From the NCBI GenBank assembly GCA_945872875.1, contig CAMCBB010000039.1, positions 1 to 15,638 of the forward strand: 15,638 bases of DNA, in the 5' to 3' direction. Below, one piece after another: positions 6,850 through 13,049 of the stretch. The notes under the pieces were generated by a model. That model was not told the origin of the DNA and ran no database searches. It saw nothing but the letters and a program-made list of their open reading frames with translations. The position numbers were made by a program, and so were the translations under genes. Numbering within the stretch: position 1 is the stretch's first letter; each line of letters starts with the position of its first letter. This DNA is from Flavobacterium psychrophilum (GTDB taxonomy: Bacteria > Bacteroidota > Bacteroidia > Flavobacteriales > Flavobacteriaceae).

Positions 6850-7753
6850 ATTTTATAAGATTGGATAATGCCAAATCTGCTTTAGGATATTCAAATTGAA
6901 AACCAAGTTCTAAAGCTCTTCGCGGAATAATATTTTTATTATTAAATAGTAAAATATGCATTTCTCCCAAAATTAATTTCATAACTGTTTTTGGCACATT
7001 AGGCAAAAACAAAGGGCGATGTAAATGTTTTGCAATACATCTTGTTAATTCTTGATTGGAAATAGGATTTGGGGCCACAGCATTTATAACGCCTTCTATT
7101 TGGTTTTGTAAAGTGAAATAATATAGCCTTGCAATATCATTAATGTGAATCCAGGTTTGTAGTTGTTTTCCAGTTCCGAAACCAGACCCAGCAAACATTT
7201 TTATAGGTTTAATCATTTCGGGAAGCGCACCTCCTTTTTTAGAAAAAACCACACCTGTACGCATTTTAGCTACTTTAATATTCAATAATTTAAATTGATC
7301 GGCACTTTCCTCCCATTTGACCACTAGATTTCCTAAAAAAGAATGGTCTATTTCTGAAGCAGTTTCATCATATATAGCCGAATCACTATCGGGATAAATT
7401 GCAGTTCCAGAAGCTGAAATATAATGTTTTACTTGATTCGGATGTTTGCTAAGTAATTGAAACAACAAATCAGCCGATTTTATTCTGCTTTCTACTAATT
7501 CTTTTTTATATGATGGTGTCCATTTTTGTGAAATCGAAGCACCAGCTAAATGAATAACTACATCAACTCCAATGATGCAATTATCATCGATTTTACCTGT
7601 TTTTGGATTCCAATGAAAGCCAAAATAATTTTGTCGTTTGTGACTTTTGAAAGGTGTAGTTGTCAAATAATGAACAGTATGTTTTTCTTGCAAAAGTAAA
7701 TTGGTTAATTCTTGTCCAATTAAACCAGTAGCCCCTGTAATTAATATCTTCAT
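6848..7753 (-). CDS. TIGR01777/SDR39U1-family NAD(P)-dependent epimerase
   Basis: A 301-residue atypical short-chain dehydrogenase/epimerase. The N-terminal Rossmann motif is TGATGLIG at residues 6-13. VDVVIHLAGASI is the conserved NAG-like segment at the end of strand 4. A SASGTAIY stretch carries the active-site region, WEESA follows, and the C-terminus (RRALELGFQFEYP) is the DUF1731 tail of the SDR39U1/YfcH group. The substrate of this family is not firmly known; eukaryotic SDR39U1 is also an orphan. Length is normal for the family. It is probably transcribed alone, since terminators stand on both sides (7881-7908 upstream and 6816-6849 immediately after the stop). The leader contains a long inverted repeat close to the ATG. 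Confidence 0.9.
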   Translation of the reverse strand: MKILITGATGLIGQELTNLLLQEKHTVHYLTTTPFKSHKRQNYFGFHWNPKTGKIDDNCIIGVDVVIHLAGASISQKWTPSYKKELVESRIKSADLLFQLLSKHPNQVKHYISASGTAIYPDSDSAIYDETASEIDHSFLGNLVVKWEESADQFKLLNIKVAKMRTGVVFSKKGGALPEMIKPIKMFAGSGFGTGKQLQTWIHINDIARLYYFTLQNQIEGVINAVAPNPISNQELTRCIAKHLHRPLFLPNVPKTVMKLILGEMHILLFNNKNIIPRRALELGFQFEYPKADLALSNLIK

Positions 7754-7760
7754 TATTAGA

Positions 7761-7791
7761 TAGTTATTTAATTTTTTTTTAAAAATAACTA
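7761..7791 (-). repeat. Inverted repeat in the epimerase leader
   Basis: TAGTTATTT (7761-7769) and AAATAACTA (7783-7791) are perfect 9-bp inverted arms separated by 13 nt, ending 8 nt upstream of the epimerase start codon. In the mRNA this could form an AU hairpin close to the translation start. The region is extremely AT-rich, so chance occurrence is possible. Confidence 0.4.
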
Positions 7792-7880
7792 TTTATTTAA
7801 ATAACTGTTAATTTTTCTATATTTTTTTTAAATAATTAGCTCATTTTTATGTATTTATTAAAAAAAGCTTGTTTTAACAA

Positions 7881-7908
7881 AAAAATCCCAATAATTATTG
7901 GGATTTTT
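7881..7908 (-). terminator. Intrinsic terminator after padR-pspC
   Basis: AAAAATCCCAAT (7881-7892) and ATTGGGATTTTT (7897-7908) make a perfect 12-bp stem with an AATT loop. On the minus strand the stem is followed by a run of seven T (including the stem T's). It lies about 95 nt after the pspC stop and 24 nt after the mini-ORF stop. Confidence 0.8.
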
Positions 7909-7931
7909 GCAAATATTTCAAAATAATGTTG

Positions 7932-8000
7932 TTACGAAAAAAGTAATGCTATTGTGAAGGATATTATTAATTTAACACAAACTAAAATTAGCTTTATCAT
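7932..8000 (-). CDS. 22-codon hydrophobic ORF coupled to pspC (small membrane peptide or cut-off signal peptide)
   Basis: The pspC stop codon (8005-8003) is followed after two bases by an ATG at 8000. This opens 22 codons with the peptide start MIKLILVCVKLIIS and end FTIALLFS, then TAA. The composition is a basic start followed by an almost unbroken hydrophobic stretch, as in a signal peptide or a single membrane span. Two-base spacing is typical of translational coupling. In related flavobacteria, as I recall, a head-GIN (DUF2807) protein with such a leader follows pspC, so this could be the left-over leader of a deleted third gene. It could also be a genuine micro-protein. Either reading needs comparison with relatives; the ORF itself is seen directly. 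Confidence 0.45.
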   Translation of the reverse strand: MIKLILVCVKLIISFTIALLFS

Positions 8001-8002
8001 GA

Positions 8003-9703
8003 TTAAAAAGTTTGAGTTTTAGTAACAGTTTTAATTATTTTCTTTCCATTATTAACTTGAACTGTAACTGTTTTTACAGAATCACCGTCTATTTCATTTA
8101 CTTCTTCTGTTAGTATAGAAACATCATCATCGTTTTCATTGGGAGGACAATTAGTACATTTTACTTTAGTATCCAAAACTTTATAAATGTAGTCATCTGA
8201 TGAAAAATGCAAGTTAAAATAACCATCCTCTGATTCATCATATACTTGAACACTTGCGTCGGCTTGAAACTGTGTTCCCACCGGAAGGTAAAGAAACAAT
8301 TCCACCTTTTGGTTTCTAAATTTTGATGCTACTTGGCTAATTAAATAATTATCTAACACTAATTTATTTCCTTCAATTTTATAACCGTATTTAATTTTTT
8401 CGGCACGCTTTCTAGCTTCTTCCATTGATTTACCCAAGGCAATTTTTTCAATTTGCAAATAAGGAACGGTATCTTTAGTTGGTAATATTTTAATGGAAAC
8501 ATTATTAGAATAGATGATTTCTCTGTTTGTTTCATCTTGAGTCAATCTAAAATCAATCCTATTATCGATTTCTTTATCATAAAAATCATTATTCTTAAAA
8601 GTAATTCTCAAAGTATCGTTTGGCGAAAGCGCAATTAATTCTTTTTTCACCTCTTTACCTTCCGATGAAATTTGAGTAAACTCTTTTACTCCAATTGTAA
8701 TTAATAAGGAAAGTGCAATGCTCCATACAGCAATCAGGGTATATTTTGCAATATTTCCAATTGATTTATAATTAGTTACAACTATTTTCAATCCTAAAAT
8801 AAATAAGAAGAAAAACGGAATTCCAAAAGTCAATAAAAACAAGGTGCCTTGAATCCACATTGGCGTTTCTAATCCTAATGGAGTTCTAATATGATTAATT
8901 AAAGTATTTTGTGGCAACGAACTTGAGAAAATTGCAACTCCAGAAGCAATAATTATCCCAAATAAAGCGATAGATGAGAAGATAATTATAATTACTCCAA
9001 TTACTTTGGAGAAAGCTTCAAAAATGGTTTGTAAAACACCTCCTAATTTACTTCCAAAGGTTTCGGCACTATTCTTTACTCGATTACCTAGATCATCATA
9101 ATCTACATTTTTTATTTTACCCGATACTTTATCAAATTCTTCCTTTACCTTTTTTTCAATTTCTGAAATGTTAACTGGTTTTCCAGTCATTTCTAATTTT
9201 TCTGCTGTTGTAACTGCTTTTGGCATCGCAATCCATAAAACAATATAGGCAATTACCCCTGATCCAAAACCGAAAAACAATAATAAAAAGAACAAACGCA
9301 ACCATACAGAATCAATTCCAAAGTAATGCCCAAGCCCGGTACACACCCCTCCTATCATTCCTTTATCTTCATCACGATATAATTTTTTTCTGCCAGTATG
9401 AATATAATTATATGAAGGTGCTGGCTCTGAAGCATCGTCGTCTATTCTATAATCTTCAGGCTGACCCATAACAGCTATAACATCATCAACATCTTTACCG
9501 TTAATTACATGTTTTTCACTTTTTTGTTTTTCTGATAAAATTTCAGCTACACGCATTTCTATATCTTTCATAACCTCTTCTTTACTGGAAGAATTAGTAA
9601 GCGATCGTTTTACTGCTTCAAAATATTTTGATAATTTTGAGTAAGCATCTTCATCAATATGAAAAAATAAACCCCCTATATTAATATTTACTGTTTTGTT
9701 CAT
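8003..9703 (-). CDS. PspC-domain membrane protein with N-terminal extension and C-terminal soluble domain
   Basis: A 566-residue protein. Residues 1-95 form a soluble, charged region (NINIGGLFFHIDEDAYSKL, then MKDIEMRVAEILSEKQ) common to flavobacterial PspC proteins. The PspC domain lies at about 106-163, with KLYRDEDKGMIGGVCTGLG, YFGIDSVWLRL and a membrane span ending IAMPKA. Further hydrophobic segments are near 234-258, 284-309 and 322-339. The remaining 225 or so residues are predicted extracytoplasmic and beta-rich, with a CTNC pair near the end. PspC belongs to the phage-shock envelope-stress system, where it senses membrane damage. No pspA, pspB or pspF is present here, and the partner is instead a PadR repressor 6 nt upstream. 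A sensor-like or envelope-maintenance role is an inference. Confidence 0.9.
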   Translation of the reverse strand: MNKTVNINIGGLFFHIDEDAYSKLSKYFEAVKRSLTNSSSKEEVMKDIEMRVAEILSEKQKSEKHVINGKDVDDVIAVMGQPEDYRIDDDASEPAPSYNYIHTGRKKLYRDEDKGMIGGVCTGLGHYFGIDSVWLRLFFLLLFFGFGSGVIAYIVLWIAMPKAVTTAEKLEMTGKPVNISEIEKKVKEEFDKVSGKIKNVDYDDLGNRVKNSAETFGSKLGGVLQTIFEAFSKVIGVIIIIFSSIALFGIIIASGVAIFSSSLPQNTLINHIRTPLGLETPMWIQGTLFLLTFGIPFFFLFILGLKIVVTNYKSIGNIAKYTLIAVWSIALSLLITIGVKEFTQISSEGKEVKKELIALSPNDTLRITFKNNDFYDKEIDNRIDFRLTQDETNREIIYSNNVSIKILPTKDTVPYLQIEKIALGKSMEEARKRAEKIKYGYKIEGNKLVLDNYLISQVASKFRNQKVELFLYLPVGTQFQADASVQVYDESEDGYFNLHFSSDDYIYKVLDTKVKCTNCPPNENDDDVSILTEEVNEIDGDSVKTVTVQVNNGKKIIKTVTKTQTF

Positions 9704-9709
9704 GTTTTC

Positions 9710-10039
9710 TTATTTTTTATTAGTTATAATAGTTACTGCATCTGACAATTCTATCCAGGTGCCATTTAATTCATTTAAAAAAGTTTTTCCTTGCTCTGTT
9801 AATTCATAATACTTTCTAGGTGGCCCTGATGTAGATTCTTCCCAACGATAATTTAGCAATTCATCATTTTTTAATCTTGTTAACAGCGGATAAACTGTAC
9901 CCTCTACTACAAGTAATTTTGCGTTTTTTAAAGTATCTAGTATCTCTGAGGTGTAAGCTTCTTTTTCTTTTAACACCGATAAGATACAAAATTCTAAAAC
10001 ACCTTTCCGCATTTGAGCCTTTGTATTTTCAATATTCAT
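9710..10039 (-). CDS. PadR-family transcriptional repressor
   Basis: A 109-residue winged-helix regulator. The family signature is clear: an N-terminal helix (MRKGVLEFCILSVLKEKEAYTSEIL), the recognition region EGTVYPLLTRLKNDELL, and the wing with SGPPRKYYELTEQGK; a C-terminal helix (TFLNELNGTWIELSDAV) mediates dimerisation. PadR proteins usually repress the operon they belong to and are released by a ligand or a partner protein. This one is the first gene of padR-pspC (6-nt gap). A 12-bp palindrome lies between its promoter and start codon, so autoregulation is likely. The inducing signal is unknown; envelope stress is plausible given pspC. Confidence 0.93.
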   Translation of the reverse strand: MNIENTKAQMRKGVLEFCILSVLKEKEAYTSEILDTLKNAKLLVVEGTVYPLLTRLKNDELLNYRWEESTSGPPRKYYELTEQGKTFLNELNGTWIELSDAVTIITNKK

Positions 10040-10090
10040 AATTTATTTTTTTGAAATTTATTCTCCCTTTTTTATTTCGAAATTAAACAT

Positions 10091-10102
10091 ACTATATATA
10101 GT
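10091..10102. promoter_or_regulatory. Candidate PadR operator palindrome
   Basis: ACTATATATAGT is a perfect 12-bp palindrome located about 10-20 nt downstream of the predicted padR transcription start. Binding there would block early elongation or initiation. The AT-rich context lowers confidence. Confidence 0.45.
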
Positions 10103-10118
10103 CTATTAATTTCTTATG

Positions 10119-10150
10119 CAAAGATACAACCTTTAAAAAGTATTATGCAA
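10119..10150 (-). promoter_or_regulatory. padR-pspC promoter
   Basis: On the minus strand, TTG (10150-10148), a 21-nt spacer and TATCTTTG (10126-10119) match the Bacteroidota consensus. The predicted start near 10112 leaves a leader of about 70 nt containing the ACTATATATAGT palindrome. Confidence 0.65.
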
Positions 10151-10227
10151 TACAAAGTACTTAAATTTAACAAATTATTAACAAATGAAGCTTTGTGAAA
10201 ATTAGTTATATTTACAATAAAAAAATT

Positions 10228-10683
10228 ATGAACTGGACGCTAATCAAGCTCAATGCTTTTCTATTCTTTAAACTACCTTCAGCATTTTGGTGCGGAGTTC
10301 GACTAAAAGAGATAAATTCAAACTCCTGTTCTGCAACTGTGAGAGAAAACTGGATAAATAAAAATCCGTTCCACTCCATTTACTTTGCCGTGCTTGCTAT
10401 GGGAGCCGAATTAACTACCGGCGCATTAGTACTGAATGAAATAAAAAACAGCAAAAGATCCATATCGATGTTGGTACTAAACTCAAAAGCATCCTTCAAC
10501 AAAAAAGCAAATGGAAAAATCCATTTCACTTGCAACAATGTAGGAAATATCTCAGAGGCTATCCAAAAAACAATTGCTACTGGCGAAGGACAAACTGTTT
10601 GGCTAAAATCAATTGGCAAAAACAAACAAGGAGTTATAGTTACTGAAATGGAATTTGAATGGAGTATCAAACTTAAAGCTTAA
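10228..10683 (+). CDS. DUF4442 hotdog-fold (thioesterase-like) protein
   Basis: A 151-residue protein beginning MNWTLIKLNAFLFFKLPSAF. The layout (helical start, GVRLKEINSNSC, NPFHSIYFAVLAMGAELTTG, then beta strands ending EMEFEWSIKLKA) matches DUF4442, a hotdog-fold family related to PaaI/YiiD acyl-CoA thioesterases. The segment H-S-I-Y-F-A-V-L-A-M-G-A-E corresponds to the central hotdog helix. The substrate is unknown. The ATG at 10228 is chosen over an in-frame GTG at 10195: the extra 11 residues (lysine and tyrosine rich) are not family-like, and the region has promoter-like AT sequence. It diverges from padR with about 190 nt between start codons. The gap to the next gene (57 nt) contains a separate promoter-like box. 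Confidence 0.8.
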   Translation: MNWTLIKLNAFLFFKLPSAFWCGVRLKEINSNSCSATVRENWINKNPFHSIYFAVLAMGAELTTGALVLNEIKNSKRSISMLVLNSKASFNKKANGKIHFTCNNVGNISEAIQKTIATGEGQTVWLKSIGKNKQGVIVTEMEFEWSIKLKA

Positions 10684-10685
10684 AA

Positions 10686-10720
10686 TTGTTCTGTCAGCAA
10701 TAAAAAAAATTATAAATTTG
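10686..10720 (+). promoter_or_regulatory. Candidate promoter of the DUF2807-like gene
   Basis: TAAATTTG at 10713-10720 is a perfect -7 box. The nearest TTG (10686-10688) is 24 nt away, one more than the usual maximum. The start codon follows 20 nt after the -7 box. Confidence 0.45.
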
Positions 10721-10740
10721 TAGGATAAACTAAATCAAAC

Positions 10741-11577
10741 ATGAAAAAAATAATTCTAGTCATTGTACTCGCTTTAGCAACTTCTTTTACCTATTCACAA
10801 AAGAAAGAAAAAATCAAAGGGTCTAAAATTGTAACCACCGTAATCAAAAAAATTGAAAGTTTCACTACTTTAGAAGTAGCAGATAATTTGGAAATTTTCT
10901 TAGTAAAAGGAAGTGAATTTGGATTAGAAATTGAAGCCGATGAAAATCTACATGAAGCTATTAGTTCTAAACTTAGTGGTTCTACCTTGCGTTTATCAAC
11001 CTTAAAAGATATTTCAAGTTATAAAAAATTAAGTATTCGTGTTACCTATACTAACGACTTTAAACAAGTTGTATCTCGTAATGAAGCGGTGGTTAGTGCT
11101 ATTGCCGAAATCGAATTGGATGACATTACCTTTAAATGCTACGATTATTCGAAATTGTTTTTAAATTCAAAAGCTAAAAACTTCACTTTAATGATGGATG
11201 ATAAATCTAAAGCGGAATTAAACGATAAAGGGGAAAATGCAGTTATTAATCTTAGCAAAAATTCTTCTTTAAAAGCTTTGGTTACTGCAACCAACTTAAC
11301 TTTGGATTTATACCAAAAAAGTGATGCCCTTGTAAATGGAGATGTGGCCCAACTAAAAGTTCGCTTGGATAACAACGCCAATTTGGAAGCTAAAGGCTTA
11401 ACTGCAAAGAGTGCCGAACTAACTTGCGAAGCTTATTCTTCGGTTAGTTTATTAGTTCAAGGCGCCCTATCAATTGATGCTTCTGGTAAATCGGAAATCA
11501 AATTGTATGGCGATCAAAAAATTGATATGAAACGATTTGTTGATAACGCCGTACTGACCAAAAAGCCAACAAAATAA
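10741..11577 (+). CDS. Secreted head-GIN (DUF2807)-like protein
   Basis: A 278-residue protein with a signal peptide (MKKIILVIVLALATSFTYSQ, cleavage probably before or after the Gln at 20). The mature part is a regular repeat of short beta strands resembling the DUF2807 right-handed beta-helix: FTTLEVADNLEIFLVKGSE and LEIEADENLHEAI are the typical first two turns, followed by SGSTLRLSTL, LSIRVTYTNDFKQV and later repeating strands with A-L-T/S-L-x-L spacing. DUF2807 proteins are periplasmic or surface proteins of unknown function, common in Bacteroidota and often linked to pspC. Here the gene lies 0.7 kb from padR-pspC, in opposite orientation, so a functional link is only suggestive. It is closed by a terminator 6 nt after the stop. 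Confidence 0.82.
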   Translation: MKKIILVIVLALATSFTYSQKKEKIKGSKIVTTVIKKIESFTTLEVADNLEIFLVKGSEFGLEIEADENLHEAISSKLSGSTLRLSTLKDISSYKKLSIRVTYTNDFKQVVSRNEAVVSAIAEIELDDITFKCYDYSKLFLNSKAKNFTLMMDDKSKAELNDKGENAVINLSKNSSLKALVTATNLTLDLYQKSDALVNGDVAQLKVRLDNNANLEAKGLTAKSAELTCEAYSSVSLLVQGALSIDASGKSEIKLYGDQKIDMKRFVDNAVLTKKPTK

Positions 11578-11583
11578 AATAGT

Positions 11584-11611
11584 AAAACCGAGTTTATACT
11601 CGGTTTTTTTT
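11584..11611 (+). terminator. Intrinsic terminator of the DUF2807-like gene
   Basis: AAAACCGAGT, loop TTAT, then ACTCGGTTTTTTTT. The GC-containing stem is CCGAGT/ACTCGG, extended by A/T pairs, with eight T at the end. Confidence 0.88.
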
Positions 11612-11626
11612 GCATTCTATATAAAT

Positions 11627-11661
11627 GAAAAAAGTCCTTTCATAAAAATGAAAAGACTTTT
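11627..11661 (-). terminator. Intrinsic terminator of the tRNA-Pro transcript
   Basis: On the minus strand, AAAAGTCTTTTCAT pairs with ATGAAAGGACTTTT around a TTTT loop. The 14-bp stem has one U-G wobble, and six T in a row end the stem. On the plus strand the same position would be a C-A mismatch, so it favours the minus-strand transcript, i.e. the tRNA. Confidence 0.7.
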
Positions 11662-11678
11662 GTCGGGGTGGCAGGATT
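11659..11678 (-). repeat. 20-bp direct copy of the tRNA-Pro 3' end
   Basis: TTTGTCGGGGTGGCAGGATT at 11659-11678 (plus strand) is identical to 11786-11805, which covers the 3' acceptor strand and part of the T arm of tRNA-Pro plus four flanking bases. The copy lies on the 3' side of the tRNA, immediately before the terminator hairpin. No other tRNA parts are recognisable next to it. Confidence 0.85.
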
Positions 11679-11789
11679 ATTACATGATCCTCTAGGGACG
11701 CTTTGCAAATTAAAGCGGTGCTTTAATTTAATCAAATCCTTTCACTTTTTATCAAAGTAACCTTTATAAAAAGTTCCACGCTTTATTTG

Positions 11790-11864
11790 TCGGGGTGGCA
11801 GGATTCGAACCTGCGGCCTCCTGCTCCCAAAGCAGGCGCGATAACCGGGCTACGCTACACCCCG
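11790..11864 (-). tRNA. tRNA-Pro (anticodon TGG)
   Basis: Read on the minus strand, the acceptor arms CGGGGTG and CACCCCG pair perfectly. The anticodon arm is CCTGC-TTTGGGA-GCAGG, with TGG in the loop. The T arm is GCAGG-TTCGAAT-CCTGC. The discriminator base is A, and CCA is not encoded. Its length of 75 nt is normal. It is transcribed from its own promoter and ends at the hairpin at 11627-11661. Confidence 0.97.
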
Positions 11865-11874
11865 AAAGCGAGTG

Positions 11875-11904
11875 CAAATATAAAAACAATTAATCGGTTC
11901 TCAA
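11875..11904 (-). promoter_or_regulatory. tRNA-Pro promoter
   Basis: On the minus strand, TTG (11904-11902), a 19-nt spacer and TATATTTG (11882-11875) match the Bacteroidota consensus exactly. The mature tRNA begins 11 nt after the -7 box. Confidence 0.72.
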
Positions 11905-11985
11905 AATGTTTTCAATTATTAATTAAATTAATTACAGCATCAATATTTCTAATAGTAATTTTAGGGATATATTTTAATAAAAACT

Positions 11986-11993
11986 TACCTTTG
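11986..11993 (+). promoter_or_regulatory. trxB -7 promoter box
   Basis: TACCTTTG is a perfect TAnnTTTG box 22 nt before the trxB start codon. The -33 region is weak: only TTTTA, near 11959-11963, at the right distance. Confidence 0.5.
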
Positions 11994-12015
11994 CCATTCT
12001 TTAATAAAATAATTT

Positions 12016-12963
12016 ATGTCTACTACTATCGAAAAAATTAAATGCTTAATTATTGGCTCAGGACCAGCGGGATACACTGCTGCTATATATGCATCAAGAG
12101 CAAACATGTATCCAGTATTGTACCAAGGTACACAACCGGGAGGCCAACTAACAACTACAAATGAAGTAGAAAATTATCCTGGAAATCCTGAAGGAATTAC
12201 AGGACCACAAATGATGATGAACTTGCAAGAGCAAGCCGAACGATTTGGAACAGATGTTAGAGACGGTTGGGTTACCAAAGTAGATTTTTCAGGGCCGGTA
12301 CATAAAGTGTGGATCAACGACGACAAAGAGATTCATTGCGATACCATAATTATTTCTACCGGGGCTTCTGCTAAATATTTAGGATTAGACTCCGAACAAC
12401 ATTATTTAAAAATGGGTGGTGGTGTTTCGGCATGTGCGGTTTGCGATGGCTTTTTCTACCGCAATCAAGAAGTAGTTATTGTAGGTGCTGGAGATTCGGC
12501 TTGCGAAGAAGCACATTACTTATCTAAACTTTGTAAGAAAGTAACCATGTTGGTGCGTAGCGAGCAATTTAGAGCTTCTAAAATCATGGCAGAGCGTGTA
12601 CGAAAAACCGAAAATATTGAGATATTATTAAATACCGAAACCGATGAAGTATTAGGTGACGGACAAGTAGTAACTGCTGTTCGTGTTAAAAACAGAGTTT
12701 CTGGAGCAACCCATGAAATTCCTGCAACTGGATTTTTTGTAGCTATTGGACACAAACCAAATACAGATATTTTCAAAGATTATCTAACACTAGACGAAAC
12801 TGGTTATATTGTAAATACTCCAGGTACTTCTAAAACTAATGTTGCGGGTGTATTTGTTGGTGGTGATGCTGCCGATCATGTGTACCGCCAAGCAATTACT
12901 GCAGCCGGAACGGGTTGTATGGCTGCTTTGGACGCTGAACGCTATTTGGCTAGCAAAGAGTAA
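12016..12963 (+). CDS. trxB: Thioredoxin-disulfide reductase
   Basis: A 315-residue low-molecular-weight thioredoxin reductase, which passes electrons from NADPH via FAD to thioredoxin in the cytoplasm. The FAD-binding motif is GSGPAG (14-19). PGGQLTTTNEVENYPG (41-56) is the typical following loop. The redox-active CAVC lies at 140-143 in SACAVCDGFF (E. coli has CATC). The NADPH-binding motif is GAGDSACEEA (157-166). The C-terminal FAD segment is GVFVGGDAAD, followed by YRQAITAAGTGCMAALDAERYL. Length is typical. It has its own promoter-like box and shares a bidirectional terminator with rho. Assignment is secure. Confidence 0.97.
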   Translation: MSTTIEKIKCLIIGSGPAGYTAAIYASRANMYPVLYQGTQPGGQLTTTNEVENYPGNPEGITGPQMMMNLQEQAERFGTDVRDGWVTKVDFSGPVHKVWINDDKEIHCDTIIISTGASAKYLGLDSEQHYLKMGGGVSACAVCDGFFYRNQEVVIVGAGDSACEEAHYLSKLCKKVTMLVRSEQFRASKIMAERVRKTENIEILLNTETDEVLGDGQVVTAVRVKNRVSGATHEIPATGFFVAIGHKPNTDIFKDYLTLDETGYIVNTPGTSKTNVAGVFVGGDAADHVYRQAITAAGTGCMAALDAERYLASKE

Positions 12964-12982
12964 TTACTAAACTTATTTATAT

Positions 12983-13017
12983 AAAAAAGGAGCTGAATTT
13001 CAGCTCCTTTTTTTTTT
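12983..13017. terminator. Bidirectional terminator between trxB and rho
   Basis: GGAGCTGA (12989-12996), loop ATT and TCAGCTCC (13000-13007) form a perfect stem. Six A precede it and ten T follow it, so it works for trxB on the plus strand and for rho on the minus strand. Confidence 0.92.
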
Positions 13018-13049
13018 ATTCAAATATAAAATAAACAAATTTTTCGCTT

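Noticed and set aside
6814..6900. Short plus-strand ORF starting MKKVLAIT in the terminator of the candidate sRNA
   Set aside because: The signal-like start is produced by the terminator's A-run and stem; the rest is antisense to the epimerase C-terminus and stops after 28 codons.
10195..10227. GTG start extending the DUF4442 protein by 11 residues
   Set aside because: The extension is non-family-like, lysine and tyrosine rich, and the region resembles promoter sequence; the ATG at 10228 fits the family.
11787..12041. Plus-strand ORF starting MSGWQDSNLRPPAPKAGA over the tRNA-Pro gene
   Set aside because: It is the reverse-strand reading of tRNA-Pro; this peptide pattern is a well-known false gene opposite tRNA genes, and it runs into the trxB start.
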